A DNA stretch of 64,000 bases, taken from NCBI GenBank assembly GCA_958510825.1, contig OY294048.1, positions 27,166,680 through 27,230,679 on the forward strand, written 5' to 3'. This document shows positions 45,316 through 57,748 of the stretch, piece after piece; the first letter of the stretch is position 1, and every line of letters starts with the position of its first letter. Source of the DNA: Brachypterus glaber. Its lineage: Eukaryota > Arthropoda > Insecta > Coleoptera > Kateretidae. A program made the position numbers and the translations under genes. Below the pieces are notes generated by a model. It had not been told where the DNA came from and did not search any database. It was given only the letters and a program-made list of their open reading frames with translations.

Positions 45316-46618
45316 TATAAACATTAAATAAAAATTGATATATATTAAGATTACTACAGTAAAATTTTGGTCTTAAAGGTCTTCGTATGTCCCAAGGTTG
45401 CTCCAGCTAAGGCTATTTTAGTATTATATATTTTCTTTGATGCATACTTCCTTATGCTTATCTGCACATAAACTCGCATTTTTATTTCCATAAGTTTGTT
45501 GGTTATTATCATACTGGATGGCATAATTTCATTACTCTACAATTAAAGACATTAATACTATCAATTAAAAAGTAATGGGAAAATCCCCATCCAAAACCTA
45601 TAAATATCTACATGTTTTATAGAAAGCTTATGTAATCCTATAAATTGTTTTATAGGTCGAAGTAGGAATTTTTTTATGAATTGTGTACCTATAGGTTTTT
45701 TGGAAAACCTTTGTCCAAAAAAAAATGTGAAAACTTAGAGATACTTACACGTTTCATAGGGATTGTCCTACTAAAAATTTCCAGTAGGTCTAGGAAAATA
45801 TCTGTTCAAAAACATAGAAAACTTATAGATGCCTACGTTTCATACAGATTTTTCTACTTAAACTTATAACAACAAAACAAAACAATTGAATAGGTTTATG
45901 CATATGGATTTTCCAATAGGTCTCTATAATAGGTCCTTTTTGACTGAGAAAGCTGATATGGTCACTACACCACTTGGTTTGGTTTGTTTTAACTTACCCT
46001 TTATCCATAGTCAACACAGATCTGTGATAAAACATTATTCCCCAAAATCCATATCTTATATATTTATATATAGTCATATATTGTTTTTAGATTTATATTC
46101 AGTAAAAATCAAAAGTTTATTTATATTTTTCAAAGTTAACCTCATCTTGTGATTTTGACGTCTGTGTTAAAACTTCACTGTCCAAGATAACCAACGTAAT
46201 AAAAAAACACCAGATAATACCAATAAAACTGTGGATGTTACTGTAAACAGAGACACGAAAATTCGAGAGAGAGGGAGAGTCGCATGTGTTAGTCACTTTG
46301 AATACGTTAATATTTTATCTAGTATGTAAAATCTGTGGGATATACATTTCTTAAACAAATCGAATAGGAATTTAAGCGGCAGAGGTGCAGTGAGAGAATA
46401 CCTTAGGTAGTTATTTTAATTTATCCGTTTTAGTTTTGTTTACAGTTAGAAGACCAAGGCATTATGTGAAATAAAACGCAAGTGTAATTCACAGTAAAGA
46501 AGTGTAACAGAAAAGTAAATATAAAATATTTTGATGAAGAAATTCGGGTTAATGTTAAATCTATATTTATTTTTGATTGATGGTCTATTTATAATAAAAG
46601 CCCAAGTCAATTTAAGCT
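45316..46618. other. 5' flank of the sulfotransferase
   Basis: No coding region is supported. CCTATAGGTTTT-type words repeat at 45595-45860. 46188-46302 is the inverted mate of 42504-42633. A TTTTGTTTACAG|TTAGAAG site at about 46443 could be the acceptor of a 5' UTR exon that leads to the start codon at 46619. Confidence 0.4.
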
Positions 46619-47292
46619 ATGGTACGCAAGAATGAAGTAGTAGGAATTGCTATAGTAATGGTACTATTTTTTGTTCTGATTGCCTACAGTCAAAGAGAAA
46701 ACACAAGTTTGCCTAGACCTAGAAAATATCAAATAGATTTAGAAGATATATTTAAACCTGAACCGAATGCAAAAGAAGTGCCCATATCAGAAATTCTTTC
46801 TAATGTCCGAAGAACAATTAAATCAGAACTGTATACATATGACTTTCCACATGGAGCAAAACTGAATAATTTTAGTATCGAAACAGGAGGACAACCTATT
46901 CGAACTATTATAATAACAACATGGAGGTCAGGTTCAACTTTTTTAGGAGATGTATTAAATGCTGTACCTGGTAATTATTACCATTACGAACCATTGTTAA
47001 ACTATGGAATTGTTCAAATTAGAGGGCCACCACTGGCTGAGTCTGCTATCAGTAATCTAAAGAGTCTACTTAGCTGTGATTATACAAATTTAGAAGATTA
47101 CCTTTCATACGGCATGTCCCATTTATATTTATTTACACATAATACTAGGCTATGGAATGAATGTGAGAGGTTTCCAGAAATCTGTTGGAACACAACATTT
47201 TTAAATAGTATTTGCAAATTGTTTCCTTTTCAGTCACTGAAAACAGTAAGATTACGACTCTGGCTTGCTGAAGAACTACTGAAAGATAAATT
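46619..47292 (+). CDS. Golgi carbohydrate sulfotransferase, first coding exon
   Basis: The exon encodes 224 residues from MVRKNEVV. A membrane anchor, VVGIAIVMVLFFVLIAYS (residues 7-24), follows a short basic tail, as in type II Golgi enzymes. IIITTWRSGSTFLGDVLN (about residues 98-115) is the 5'-phosphosulfate loop for PAPS; YHYEPL follows, as in the CHST1-7/GlcNAc-6-O and chondroitin-6 sulfotransferase family. The frame appears to end KDKL-stop, but the TTG TAA overlaps an ideal donor, TT|GTAAGT at 47293, so the coding continues in another exon. The 3'-phosphate-binding motif (RDPRG-like) is expected there and was not found in this window. A 4.6-kb foldback with a LINE occupies most of the following 5 kb. 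Which carbohydrate is sulfated cannot be told. Confidence 0.8.
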
Positions 47293-48424
47293 GTAAGTTA
47301 GGGGCTGTTCTGAAATAGTTGTTATGTCACTGCTGGGGGGTTCAGATCAGAGGTTCAGTGACCAAAAGTGACATATGTGGAGAGGGGGTATCAGGTAAAA
47401 AGTGGCAACACTTTTTATAGTTTATTAAAACAAAAATAGAGTACTTTCTCATAAAAAAAATAAAATTGTTAATGCATTGATTAATACCTATCATTAATAA
47501 TTTTTTACATTTTGAGACCCCCTCCCCCATTCTGTCATGGAAAAGATATTTAATTTTTTCTGTTTTTTTTTTACCTATTAGGTGGTTTTTAAACTTTTAT
47601 TTTATTGTGAATAATAAATATACCAGGTGTTTCAGGAAGGTGGTTTACCCCCCTTAACTTTTTTTATACTTTGAGCTATCCAAATGAAGTTTGGAGATCA
47701 TGCATAAGACAAAATTTGCAATTTTTTGACATATCAAACCACTGTTTTTTCACTTCCGGTTTCACCGGAAATGACATTAACTTTCGATTTTTAAATGGGA
47801 CACCCTATATATTTTTACATATTTTGTCTTAGAAATCAATTCTGAATACAACCATATATCACTTGTCAATTTTTGACAGGTCATGTCATTTTTTATTTAA
47901 ATTTTCATTTTAAACCTAGAGTGCCTTGAATTGGCTTATTTGCTTAATTTTTGGTCTAGTTTCTTAAGAAAAATACTATTTTGATTTTTTTCCGAAAACT
48001 CTATTTTTGGTGCGCTCTTAAAAGTTTAAAAGTTACACTTTTGCCCATAAGTCATTTTTTTAATGGCAAGAGAGTGGCTCATTACTTTTAAATGATAGAG
48101 AATTTTTTTGCGAACATTTTGATACTACAAATGCATGGTTTATTTTAAAGAACTTGGCCTTAAAATACTAATTTTTACTATTCACTTTTTGTAATTGCAT
48201 TTGCATTCAGATTTAATATGACAAAACAAAAACTGAGATGGCTTTGAAAAACAATTTTTAGAAATGTCATCCTTCAAATTTTAGTTTTGACAGTTTTATA
48301 GTTCATACTCTGATAGAAAGAAAGAAAGAAAGAAAGAAATAATTTATTGTATTACAAAGGGTTTACACTCGTCAATGTACAGTACAATTAAAAAACATAG
48401 AATACATATGTATTCTATGTTTTT

Positions 48425-48523
48425 TTAATAACTATATATAACTTATATATATATATAAGTATATAACTATATATATATATATATATATATAAGTATATAA
48501 CTATATATATATATAAGTATATA

Positions 48524-48555
<32 letters not shown>

Positions 48556-48630
48556 AGTATATAACTATATATATAAATATATATAACTTATATATATAAG
48601 TATATATAACTTATATATATATATAAGTAA
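48425..48630. repeat. (AT)n microsatellite
   Basis: ATATATAAGTATATAACTATATATAT-type sequence in the LINE 3' untranslated region. Confidence 0.9.
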
Positions 48631-48634
48631 AATA

Positions 48635-51400
48635 TCAAATTTTTATGAGTTTCAGGTTACTGATAACATCATCCATTTTGTAAAATTTGTTTTTTATTAG
48701 AAATGTTTTGATTACATTTTTAAATGTTTTGGTTGACAAGGATTTCACCTTGGTAGGGAGGCAATTGAATGCTTTAGGTCCATAGTAATTAATGCCATTT
48801 CTTGAACGATCTAGTCTTATGAAATCAATATTTATGTTGTTTTGATTTCGAGTATTATAATAATTTTCATGTTTATTATAGATATGAATATTGTTTTTAA
48901 CATAAGTTAGGCATTCCAGAATATACATGCAGGGTAGGGTAAGTATATTTGCTTCGCTGAAAGCGTGCGCACAGTCAGCTCTGTACTCTAATTTAAATAA
49001 TACTCTTAGAGCCCTTCTTTGAAGCCCAAACAGGCTGTCTGCGGAAGATGCGTGCCCCCATACTAATAAAGAATATTGGAGTCTGCTGTGTATTGTTGCG
49101 AAATATACGGTTTTTGCTACCTCGAAAGATACAGTACCAGAAAGGCATCGCAGGGCATATACATACTTTGAAATAGCTGAGGCTACATAATCTATATGTC
49201 TATGCCACAGAAGGCCGCTGTCTATATGGACGCCCAGAAATTTTACTGATTCTGGATTGACACAATCACCCAGATGTCTAAGTGTAAATATAATGTTTTC
49301 TGTTTTTGTATCTTAACCTATTCGATGAGAACCACTCTAGGGCATGCGTCTGCGTCTGATTCATACTACTTTTCAAATTCAAATCAGCATCAGGGTCAGC
49401 ATTTATTATGTCATTTATATAGGCGAGAAAGAGCACAGGGCCAAGGACGGATCCCTGCGGTACCCCGATGCTGACCTCTTCTACTTGAGAAGACCTGTTA
49501 TTTATTATAACAATTTGTTTTCGGTTTTTAAGATAGGATAACATAAGGTCAATAGCTTCTTGTGAAAATCCGTATTTTTTTAGTTTCTCAATTAGTATAT
49601 TTCGACAGACGCAGTCGAAGGCCCTAGAGAGATCACACAAAACAGCTCCTATGTAATCCAGGCCCTCAAAACCATCAACAATTATGTTTATTAGTTTATT
49701 TATTGCATCTGTGGTAGATTTTGAGTTTCGGAAACCAAACTGAGATGGGTTGAAAAGGTTGTTTTTTTCAAAAAAATAAACTATTTGTTTTTTAAAGCCT
49801 TTTCATAAATTTTTGAAAATAGAGGTGTTATAGCTATTAGCCTAAAATTTGAGGGATCATCACAAGATCCTTTCTTATATACCGGCACAATTCTGGATAT
49901 TTTAAGTGATTCCGGGTAAATTCCTGTAGAGATACTTTCATTTATCAATTTCGTCAGTGGAATATATATTAGGTTACCAATGCATTTGATTATTTTGGTA
50001 TTTAATCCATAATGATCAATGCAGTCACTGTTTTTTAAGCCAAAGATTATATCTCTGAGTTCTGTATAGGACACCTCGGAAAAACTAAAATTTAAATCAG
50101 AGACAGAGTGAGACTTTTCAATGTACGCCCTAAAGTCGGTTTTAACTTCCGGTATCTGCTCTTGAATTAACTTGGGAATTTTGGAAAAGAATGAATTAAA
50201 TTCATTGGGCGTTATATTTGTAGATTTTACATTTTTTGTTGGTTTACTACTGTTAATTACTTTCCAGGTTGCTTTGTGCTTATTTCCAGCTGATTTGATG
50301 AAATTATTGTGTGCAGCTTGTTTTGCTGCTAAGATTGAATTTTTATATATTTTACGGTAGTTTTTTGTTATCTGTGTGAGCTCAGGGTCATTGTACTGTC
50401 TAGAAAAATCATTCATGAATTTTAAGTTTTCTCTTATTTTCTTAAGGTCCTCATTGAACCATTTGACTATAGGTTTGACCTGAGACTCAACTTTTATCTG
50501 ACTTTTTTGTGGGAAAGCAACCTGTAAAGCCCAAGTAATTTTGTCAATAAATTTTTTGAATTTAATTTCTAACGAGGTATTTTTATCATTTACAAAGTTC
50601 CACTCTGCCTCTGATAATATTGTATACATAGTATTAAGACCATGTTGTTGTGATAGGTCTTGTGATGATCCTTGATTTTAATTTTTTTAAATTATAGTTA
50701 AATTTTATCATAACCGCATCATGATCTGATATATTAAGGGGTAACACACTACTAACATATTCAGTCTCCTGTAAATTAGTAAATATGTTATCTAGACATG
50801 AATTTATTCTAATTTTAGTAGTAATAGTTTCCCTAAAATTAAAGGAATGAAACATATCCAAAAAAATTGAGCTATCTTTATTTTTTATGTTGTGTGTTTA
50901 TGTTGAAATCCCCATTGATAATTGTGTCCCCTTTAAAAGAGGTAATTTTAGCTAAGAGTTTCATCATAATCTCAAAAAATATATCTAATTCTTTTATCGC
51001 TGATGATCTATAAATTGTAATTACGAGCAAATTTTTATTGGATTTATTGCATTCCACGGCGCCTATCTCACAATGACGTTCCACAGACAGACTGGTGAGG
51101 TCTGGTCTTTCCTTACAGTAAGGTGCTAATAGTGAGGAAGCAAATATACTTACCCCTCCCCGCAGGTGAACTTTCCGGCAATAGCCCCCTACCAAGGTGA
51201 GTCCATCAAGTTGTGTAACCTCTAGTTCATTTTATTTTAGCCAATGTTCACTAATACACAAAAAACCATGGTTTAACTTTAAATTATTTTGTATTTGGTC
51301 CGATAGTATGTGCGTTTTGTTACTTAAACACTGAATGTTTATATGTAATACACTTATATAGTTTTTAGATAGGTTTACATCCGAAAATTCGAATTTTTCC
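48635..51400 (-). pseudogene. LINE ORF2 lacking the RT catalytic box
   Basis: Endonuclease: INIQCLSNKTHILSDQI, CISEHWLK with a following TAA, LRGGVSIFASS, VITIYRSSA and GDTIINGDFNIN, then a frameshift and SDHDAVMIKFNY. Linker and RT: IVPVYKKGSCDDPSNFRLIA (the usual NYRPI box has become NFRLI), a frameshift near 49790, SQFGFRNSKSTTDAINKLI, VLCDLSRAFDCVC, GVPQGSVLGPVLFLAYINDI. Straight after INDI come about ten residues and then HALEWFSSNRLR, so the segment that should hold YADD is deleted. The thumb and C terminus (SVKFLGVHIDSGLLWH onward) are open. The copy cannot polymerise DNA. Confidence 0.85.
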
Positions 51401-52339
51401 TGTTTATATTATGGTATTTGTTGAAGTCGAACCTTCTAAACCCTACTCCAGAGGGCCAAAATGCTTTGGAATAAATTTGTTCCTTGAGTTCGTAGCTGCA
51501 TCCAAACATAAAACATTTGTTTTGGGTACCATCTGTAGGTAGTTCTTTTAAGATTATTAGCGTTAAGATAAAACTTTTAAAATGTTTTTCAAAGCCATCT
51601 CAGTTTTTGTTTTGTCATATTAAATCTGAATGCAAATGCAATTACAAAAAGTGAATAGTAAAAATTAGTATTTTAAGGCCAAGTTCTTTAAAATAAACCA
51701 TGCATGTGTAGTATCAAAATGTTTGCAAAAAACTTCTCTATCATTTAAAAGTAATGAGCCACCCTATTCCCGTTTAAAAAATATGACTTATGGGCAAAAG
51801 TGTAACTTTTAAGAGCACACCAAAAATAGAGTTTTCGGAAAAAAATCAAAATAGTATTTTTCTTAAGAAACTAGACCAAAAATTAAGCAAATAGGCCAAT
51901 TCAAGGCACTCTAGGTTTAAAATGAAAATTTAAATAAAAAATGACATGACCTGTCAAAAATTGACAAGTGACATATGGTTGTATTCAGAATTGATTTCTA
52001 AGACAAAATATGTAAAAATATATAGGGGATTTAAAAATCGAAACTTAAGGTAATTTCCGGTGAAACCGGAAGTGAAAAAAAGTTGTTTGATATGTCAAAA
52101 AATTGAAAATTTTGTCTTATGCATGATCTCTAAATTTCATTTGGATAGCTTTAAGTATAAAAAAGTTAAGGGGGATGAACCACCTTCCTGAAACACCTGG
52201 TATAGTTATTTTTTTTGAATACAACTTTGACCTAAGGTCATAGAGCTATGAATATTTTTCAATATTTATGAAAATATCACATTATTTTACCTTCTTTTCT
52301 TTGTATTACTTTCCCCAAGGAAAGTCTTGCGTTAGTAAA

Positions 52340-52560
52340 AAATGTTTCTGGACTTTTTATATCCAAAAAAATATCATTTCCGTAAAAAAAAATCTGTCTG
52401 TCGGTCGGTCTGTGTGTCCGGGAAATTTGAGACCACGATATCTCAAGAACGCTTTGGGCTAAAGACTGCAAATTTGGACCACAGATTAATTATCCAAAGT
52501 TCTAGGCTGGGATTGTTTTTCGTAAAAATCGGGTTGGGGTAAAAACAGTTTTTTTCAAAA
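52340..52560. repeat. Dispersed repeat with TCTGTCTGTCGGTC
   Basis: TCTGTCTGTCGGTCGGTCTG, GTGTCCGGGAAATTTGAGAC, TATCTCAAGAACGCTTTGGG and GGGATTGTTTTTCGTAAAAA recur in diverged form at 11820-11940, 37360-37470 (inverted), 38080-38150 (inverted) and 63300-63390 (inverted). The small frames on both strands at 52268-52542 are non-coding. Confidence 0.6.
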
Positions 52561-53008
52561 ACATATTTTTTTTTCAATTTATTTTTCGTTTTACGAAAAA
52601 AGAAACTTTTTTTGAATTTTTTTTTTTAAATTTTTATTTTTTTTTTTTGATTTTTTTTTGAATTTTTTTTTTGTGTTTTTAATTTTAATGAAAGGCTTAT
52701 AGGGGAAAGAATTATTTTGTTGGCAGCAGTATTTTTTTCCTTTTGAACTGAAAATAATTTTTGTTGCCATCCTTAATGTATGTTTGTTATTGACTGATGA
52801 TAGATATATCTATCATATGTAATCCAAAAAAATAATTGGTGCTCTCACAAAAATTACAGAATGGATTAAAAAAACTTATTTTGTTCTTTTTTTTTTAATA
52901 AAATTGAAAGCGATGAAGATCTTCGAATTATTTTAAAAACATCTCTGATTTCAAATGCCATGCATCAAAAAACTTTAATTACCTTGAAAAACAAAAACGC
53001 AAAGTTTT

Positions 53009-53561
53009 GGGTGACTAACATCTCTACTCTAAATTTCTCTACTCCCTAACATCCCTACTCCATAACATCCCTACTCCACAACAACTCTACTCCGTAACAT
53101 CTCTACTCCATAACATCTCTACTCCGTAACAACTCTACTCCACACTATAGACACTCAATTAGCCACTTGTCTTAACTCAAAAGAATATTTGTCATGCTAA
53201 GTCACTGTCAAAAATGAATTCAGTTTATTAATTACTTACATATTAGTGCATGTTAAGAGTACGCGGTCATTGTTGCTTTTAGAATAATTCATTTATGATT
53301 GTTCTAGATTTACATTTAAAGATAAACGTTTTCTAGGAAAAAAATAAAATAATCTAGAAGAAGAAGAAGATTCTTTGTTCTTTGAACTGCTCATTTATTA
53401 TTAAGTGGCTAATAAAGTGCATATAGTGTGGAGTAGAGTTGTTATGGAGTAGAGATGTTATGGAATAGAGATGTTACGGAGTAGAGTTGTTGTGGAGTAG
53501 GGATGTTATGGAGTAGGGATGTTAGGGAGTAGAGAAATTTAGAGTAGAGATGTTAGTCTGC
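53009..53561. mobile_element. FB-like foldback with CTACTCC repeats
   Basis: Left arm: about nine units of 17-19 bp built on TCTCTACTCCATAACA. Right arm: the exact inverse order, ending GAGTAGAGATGTTAGTC. CAAAGTTTT occurs directly before (53000-53008) and directly after (53562-53570), a 9-bp direct repeat as expected for Foldback or Mutator-like insertions. The 230-bp centre is unique. Confidence 0.8.
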
Positions 53562-53887
53562 CAAAGTTTTTAGTACAGTAAAAATGTCGCAAAAAGTTGC
53601 ATGATCCGGAAAAAATTGTGCACTGGAACTTGTCTTGCTCAATGTTATCAGGACCACTTAGAAGATCTAAAACCACACAACACACATCTAAAACCAAAAA
53701 GGTAACCTCCCCCCCTTTCGCTTTAGAGCGCGGACGTTGAAGTCATAGAAAAGGAAAGAGAACCATTAGTCTAGCCTGCGCAAGATTATTTTGTGACAGA
53801 ACGGGGCAGCGAAATGACGTAACGCAATATATCTGACCTTGCGCAGTACGCATCTCTATTATCTGTGAAATGCTGTCGGTCGTAAAA

Positions 53888-53998
53888 CAATTCATCACCC
53901 CAGTATTCATTTGTCTTATCTCCAAAAATCCCTCAGTAAAAATCTTAAAATGTCCAAAAATAGAGATATGGTAAACCAATACTGGGGTGACGAATTAT
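53888..53998. repeat. Short inverted repeat
   Basis: CAATTCATCACCCCAGTATT at the left and AATACTGGGGTGACGAATTA at the right, about 40 bp apart, within the larger 2-kb inverted repeat. Confidence 0.65.
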
Positions 53999-54925
53999 TA
54001 GTAGTTTGTTTATACTGTCAGATCGTCGTTTATTTCTGTTCATTTTTCGACTTCTACTGTGTTTTAATTGTTGTTTTGCTGCATTTGTTTATAACTTTAA
54101 ACTTAAGTTGTATTGCAAAGGGTCAATCCCTGGTCTACTCAAAGTAGGTGTACAAAATCCCGAAACTCAAACACACCTCGAAAAATTCTTATAAAATAAT
54201 TAAAAAAAACTATTTCGACGTTTCTTCGTAGATATTTATTGTTTTTTTGTTGAATTTTTTACAATTTTTATTTGACACACAAAACTAAGGTTAAAAAATA
54301 CTCGTCAAAAACAACAATAGTAGTGCGCATGTGCAAGTTTATCTCAGATGCGCTAGGCACATTTATCACACTTTTCCGCAACGGCTTTGGAGGTCTTTCC
54401 TTGTCTATGGTTGAAGTGTTCTAACTCGGGAACTACTTGAGATAATTGCATGAATGAAATATTTTTTTTTGCGTGTATTTTTGAGCTCTACAACTTTTAC
54501 ATTTGCAACTGTCCGAGAAGCCATCACCCAGGGAGTGAAATAGCGAAAAACTGTTTTGTGATAAATTCGGCGCCCTCTACCGCTCGAAATATTAACTTCT
54601 CTGTATCGCGGCAATGACCGAAAATTTTTAGAATTTTATTTACATTTTTTGTTAAATAACTTTTTCTGTGCGACCAATAGAACACGAAAAAAAAGGATTC
54701 AAAATTTGGCGGCTAAAGCAAAAGGGGACGGAGGTCACCTTTTTGGTTTTAGACCTTTTAAGTGGTCCTGATATCATTGATCAAGACAAACTTAATTGTG
54801 CATTTTTTTTCAGGACATGCTACATTTTGCGGTTTTTATCACTTAAAGTTTTTTGATGCGTGTAGCATACCATTAGAAAGAGCATTAATCAAAGATGCTT
54901 TTAAAATAATTCGAAGATCTGCGTC

Positions 54926-55392
54926 GCCCTGTTAACAAAATCTTTTAGAATATCATAGAAATTTTGCTTAATGTTTTCATACTAGAATATATTAGAATTC
55001 CTATAATTTTCAGTAATGTTTTATTCATATGCGTATGTATGTTTACCTTCGATTTTTAGTGGATTTTATAGAGGATCCTGAAACCACAAAAATATTGGAA
55101 AATCATTGTAATAGCATTCAAAAAAAATCCTTTTGAACATCATTCATCTTTTAATTGTTTGAAGAAGGTATTTTTATTAAAATTAAAAAATAAAGTAATT
55201 TCTTTTAGAACATTATAGACTTTTAATCTTATTGAATAAAGAATGAAGAACGTTCTTTTAGGACCTAACTTTTAAAAAGTTATAATAATATTTATTTTTT
55301 TAAATTATAGAAACATTATGAATAATTTGGAATGAAGTTTTTATTAAAAAATATTTTCTCGACAATGATTTTGAATAAGGTTTATATATATA
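54926..55392. other. No recognised feature
   Basis: AT-rich sequence with repeated TTTTAGAACATTATAGA-like words and no coding or inverted structure. Confidence 0.35.
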
Positions 55393-57748
55393 CTCGGTGA
55401 TTCACGGTAGACAGATCAGACGATTTGTGGCGGTATTAACAAAGATATCAAAATGAAATGTTTACCAGTTATTATAGACTTAATTATCTACAGTTGACTT
55501 TAAACAAAAGTCCTTTACTCTTTTTTGTTTTTGAGCTAAAGCTCCACACAACAATTTTTTTTAGCATAACAGCATTTTTAAATTGAATAATTTAAAAAAA
55601 GTACAATTTTGTTTATCATACCATACTTTTTTCTACTAAAAAGATTAACCTTGTTGTAATTTTTTTGTTCAAAAAAACCTTAAAAAATGAAAATTAAATT
55701 ATGGAACGACCCCGCCTATATAAAAGAGTAGGATGCTTTGAACAATTTTTAGATGACTAGAGATCGGATTTTACCGAGTCGTGACGTCAAAATCCATAGC
55801 CGGGTACAACAAATTAATAATAATTTTATAAAAATGTTTTATAAACTATCAAACTACTACATTTACAAAGAAAAGTATATAAATATTATAAAAATACCCT
55901 AACGTTTTTATTTAAGTAAAAGAAAATTAAGAAAAAACTAAAAGATCCGAAAATTATGATTTAGTTGGACTTTTAAATAGTCCAAATTTTATTTTTTTTT
56001 TAACTTGGTAAAAGTAATACCCAGCCACCATGCCACAATACTATAAAATTAAATTTGGATTATTAAAGAGACCAACTAAATCGTAATTTTCAGAATTTTT
56101 ATTTTTTTTTTAATTTTCTTTTACTTAAATAAAATGTTACAGGATTTTTATAATATTTTTATAATTTTCTTTGGTACTGCAGTAGTTTGGCAACATATTA
56201 AACATTTTTATAAAATTAATATGAATTTGTTAACTTATTGTACCCGGCTATGCATTTTGACGTCACGACTCCCTAAAATCCGATCTCTATAGATGACATA
56301 CAATGCCAAATCTAATTAGGGTCACTCTTTCTTGCGGCGGCTTCAGCTGACAATGTTAGCTAGAGTGACTTTTAATCTGATATTTAAATGAAATGAAAAC
56401 TTAAAAAAGTTGTTTTACTGATTCCTGTATATTCTGCGCCTCTCCGGTGTCAAAAGTATCACTAACCAAACGGCCCAAATAAAGTATTTAACAATGCAAC
56501 ATATTTTATCAAAATTTAAAATGGCAGTAATTAATAAATAAATAATTAATTAACTAAATAATTAATAAATGGCAGTAATTAATAAACTTTCCATCGTAGT
56601 TTTCTAGAAAACTGCGATGGAAAGTTAACGTTAACGTGATAATCGGATGAAACATGAGGCAATTTAGTTAATAAATTAGTTATGTTTTAACTAGGTAAGA
56701 AATAACTAATCTATGTTAGTAATAAAACAATTATTTTTTATTAATTTATTTATTTGTGTAATTATTAAAAAGTTACGTTATTATTTTATACAATAAAAGA
56801 CATAATCTCTATAATATGTTAATTAACTTTTCAGTGTAATAATTTAAATACTTCTTCAAAGCGCTACGCTTTTCTGGATAATATTTAGCAATATATTATA
56901 ATTTTTTTTAAACGAAATTTTCTTATTTTTGAGATTTACCAAAATGACTTCCGTTTTGCAAGAAAACGATCTTACATTACCCATCTGACTTCAGAGTATC
57001 ATAAAAACAACAACAGTTCACACGGATGAATTCCATTATTTAAATCTTATCAAACAAATCTAATTCTTTCGTGTCATGTTTCGATAAAACACTACAAAAC
57101 ACAGTTTTCATCATTTTCGTAGCATAAAATTCACATTGTGCTGAATTCAACTTTATTTTTTAGACTATTTTAATCAAACCAAAAACTTTAAAAACATCCA
57201 AAACTATCCATATTTTCTTATAGTTTAAAAACTGTTTTAAAAATGGGCAACCAATTAACTTTTATTATAAGTTCTTCATAAGGTTTTATATAAATGTTTC
57301 TTTTTAATTGTATTATGTTATCATTTATGTATGATAAATTTGAATATTACATTTGACATTTAATGTCATCATGAACGACATACAAACTTTTCATTTGAAT
57401 TTCAAAGCATCCTACTTTTCACGATAGTGGGGTCATTCCAAAATACAAATCCCATTTTTTAAAGTTTTTTTAAATTAAAAATTTACTTGAAAAAGAATGT
57501 TATTAGTTAAAAAAACTATTATATGATAAAAAAATTGTAATTCTTTTAAATTTTGGCATTTAAAAATGTTGTTATGTTCAAAAAAATGCTTGTGTGAAGC
57601 TCTAGCTCAAAAACAAAAAAAAGTAGAGAACTTTTGTTTGAAGTCAACTGTAGATAATTAAGTCTATATTAACTGGTAAAAATTTAATTTTGATATATTT
57701 GTTAATAACACCACAAATCGTCTGATTTGTCTACCGTGAATCGCCCAG
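55393..57748. mobile_element. TIR element with TA flanks
   Basis: CTCGGTGATTCACGGTAGAC at the left and the inverse of CTGGGCGATTCACGGTAGAC at the right, then similarity through GACGATTTGTGG and TAATTATCTACAGTTGACTT. TA lies at each side. 56522-56983 and 57428-57741 are shared with 25535-26952. It encodes nothing itself and carries a hAT-like MITE at 55758-56289. Confidence 0.8.
55758..56289. mobile_element. hAT-like MITE with 8-bp duplication
   Basis: TAGAGATCGGATTTTACCGA at the left and the inverse ending TAAAATCCGATCTCTA at the right. TAGATGAC lies immediately outside both (55750-55757 and 56290-56297). The arms continue through GTCGTGACGTCAAAAT and AGCCGGGTACAA. An 8-bp duplication and TAGAG ends fit hAT. 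Confidence 0.85.

Larger units (their letters stand above)
48317..51560 (-). mobile_element. LINE in foldback centre, nearly full-length ORF2
   Basis: The 3' end on the minus strand is CAATAAATTATTTCTTTCTT followed by (CTTT)n. Going up to about 51400 there is a decayed ORF2 with AP-endonuclease and reverse transcriptase. Some 170 bp of non-coding sequence with no ORF1 remain at the 5' side. The protein resembles the 27-30 kb LINE (CLSNK and EHWL motifs, similar C terminus) but is clearly another family. Confidence 0.85.
47633..52200. mobile_element. Foldback with TA flanks split by a LINE
   Basis: CCAGGTGTTTCAGGAAGGTG at 47633 and its inverse ending CACCTTCCTGAAACACCTGG at 52200, each flanked by TA. 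The arms are about 620 bp and highly similar, reaching GCCTTAAAATACTAATTTTT and GAGATGGCTTTGAAAAACA at 48255 and the inverse from 51580. The interval 48317-51560 is a LINE in the minus orientation that sits at the centre. Confidence 0.85.
52905..54925. repeat. 2-kb inverted repeat interrupted by an FB element
   Basis: GATGAAGATCTTCGAATTAT with AAAACATCTCTGATT at the left pairs with the inverse at 54885-54925. ATCAGGACCACTTAGAAGAT and AACCAAAAAGGTAACCTCC at 53647-53706 pair with 54735-54772. The left arm is split by 53009-53561. Confidence 0.7.

Noticed and set aside
48425..48630. Possible regulatory TATA cluster
   Set aside because: Simple (AT)n microsatellite in a LINE 3' region.
53911..54194. 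Overlapping plus-strand frames near 54 kb
   Set aside because: Hydrophobic, T-rich translation inside an inverted repeat, no family resemblance.
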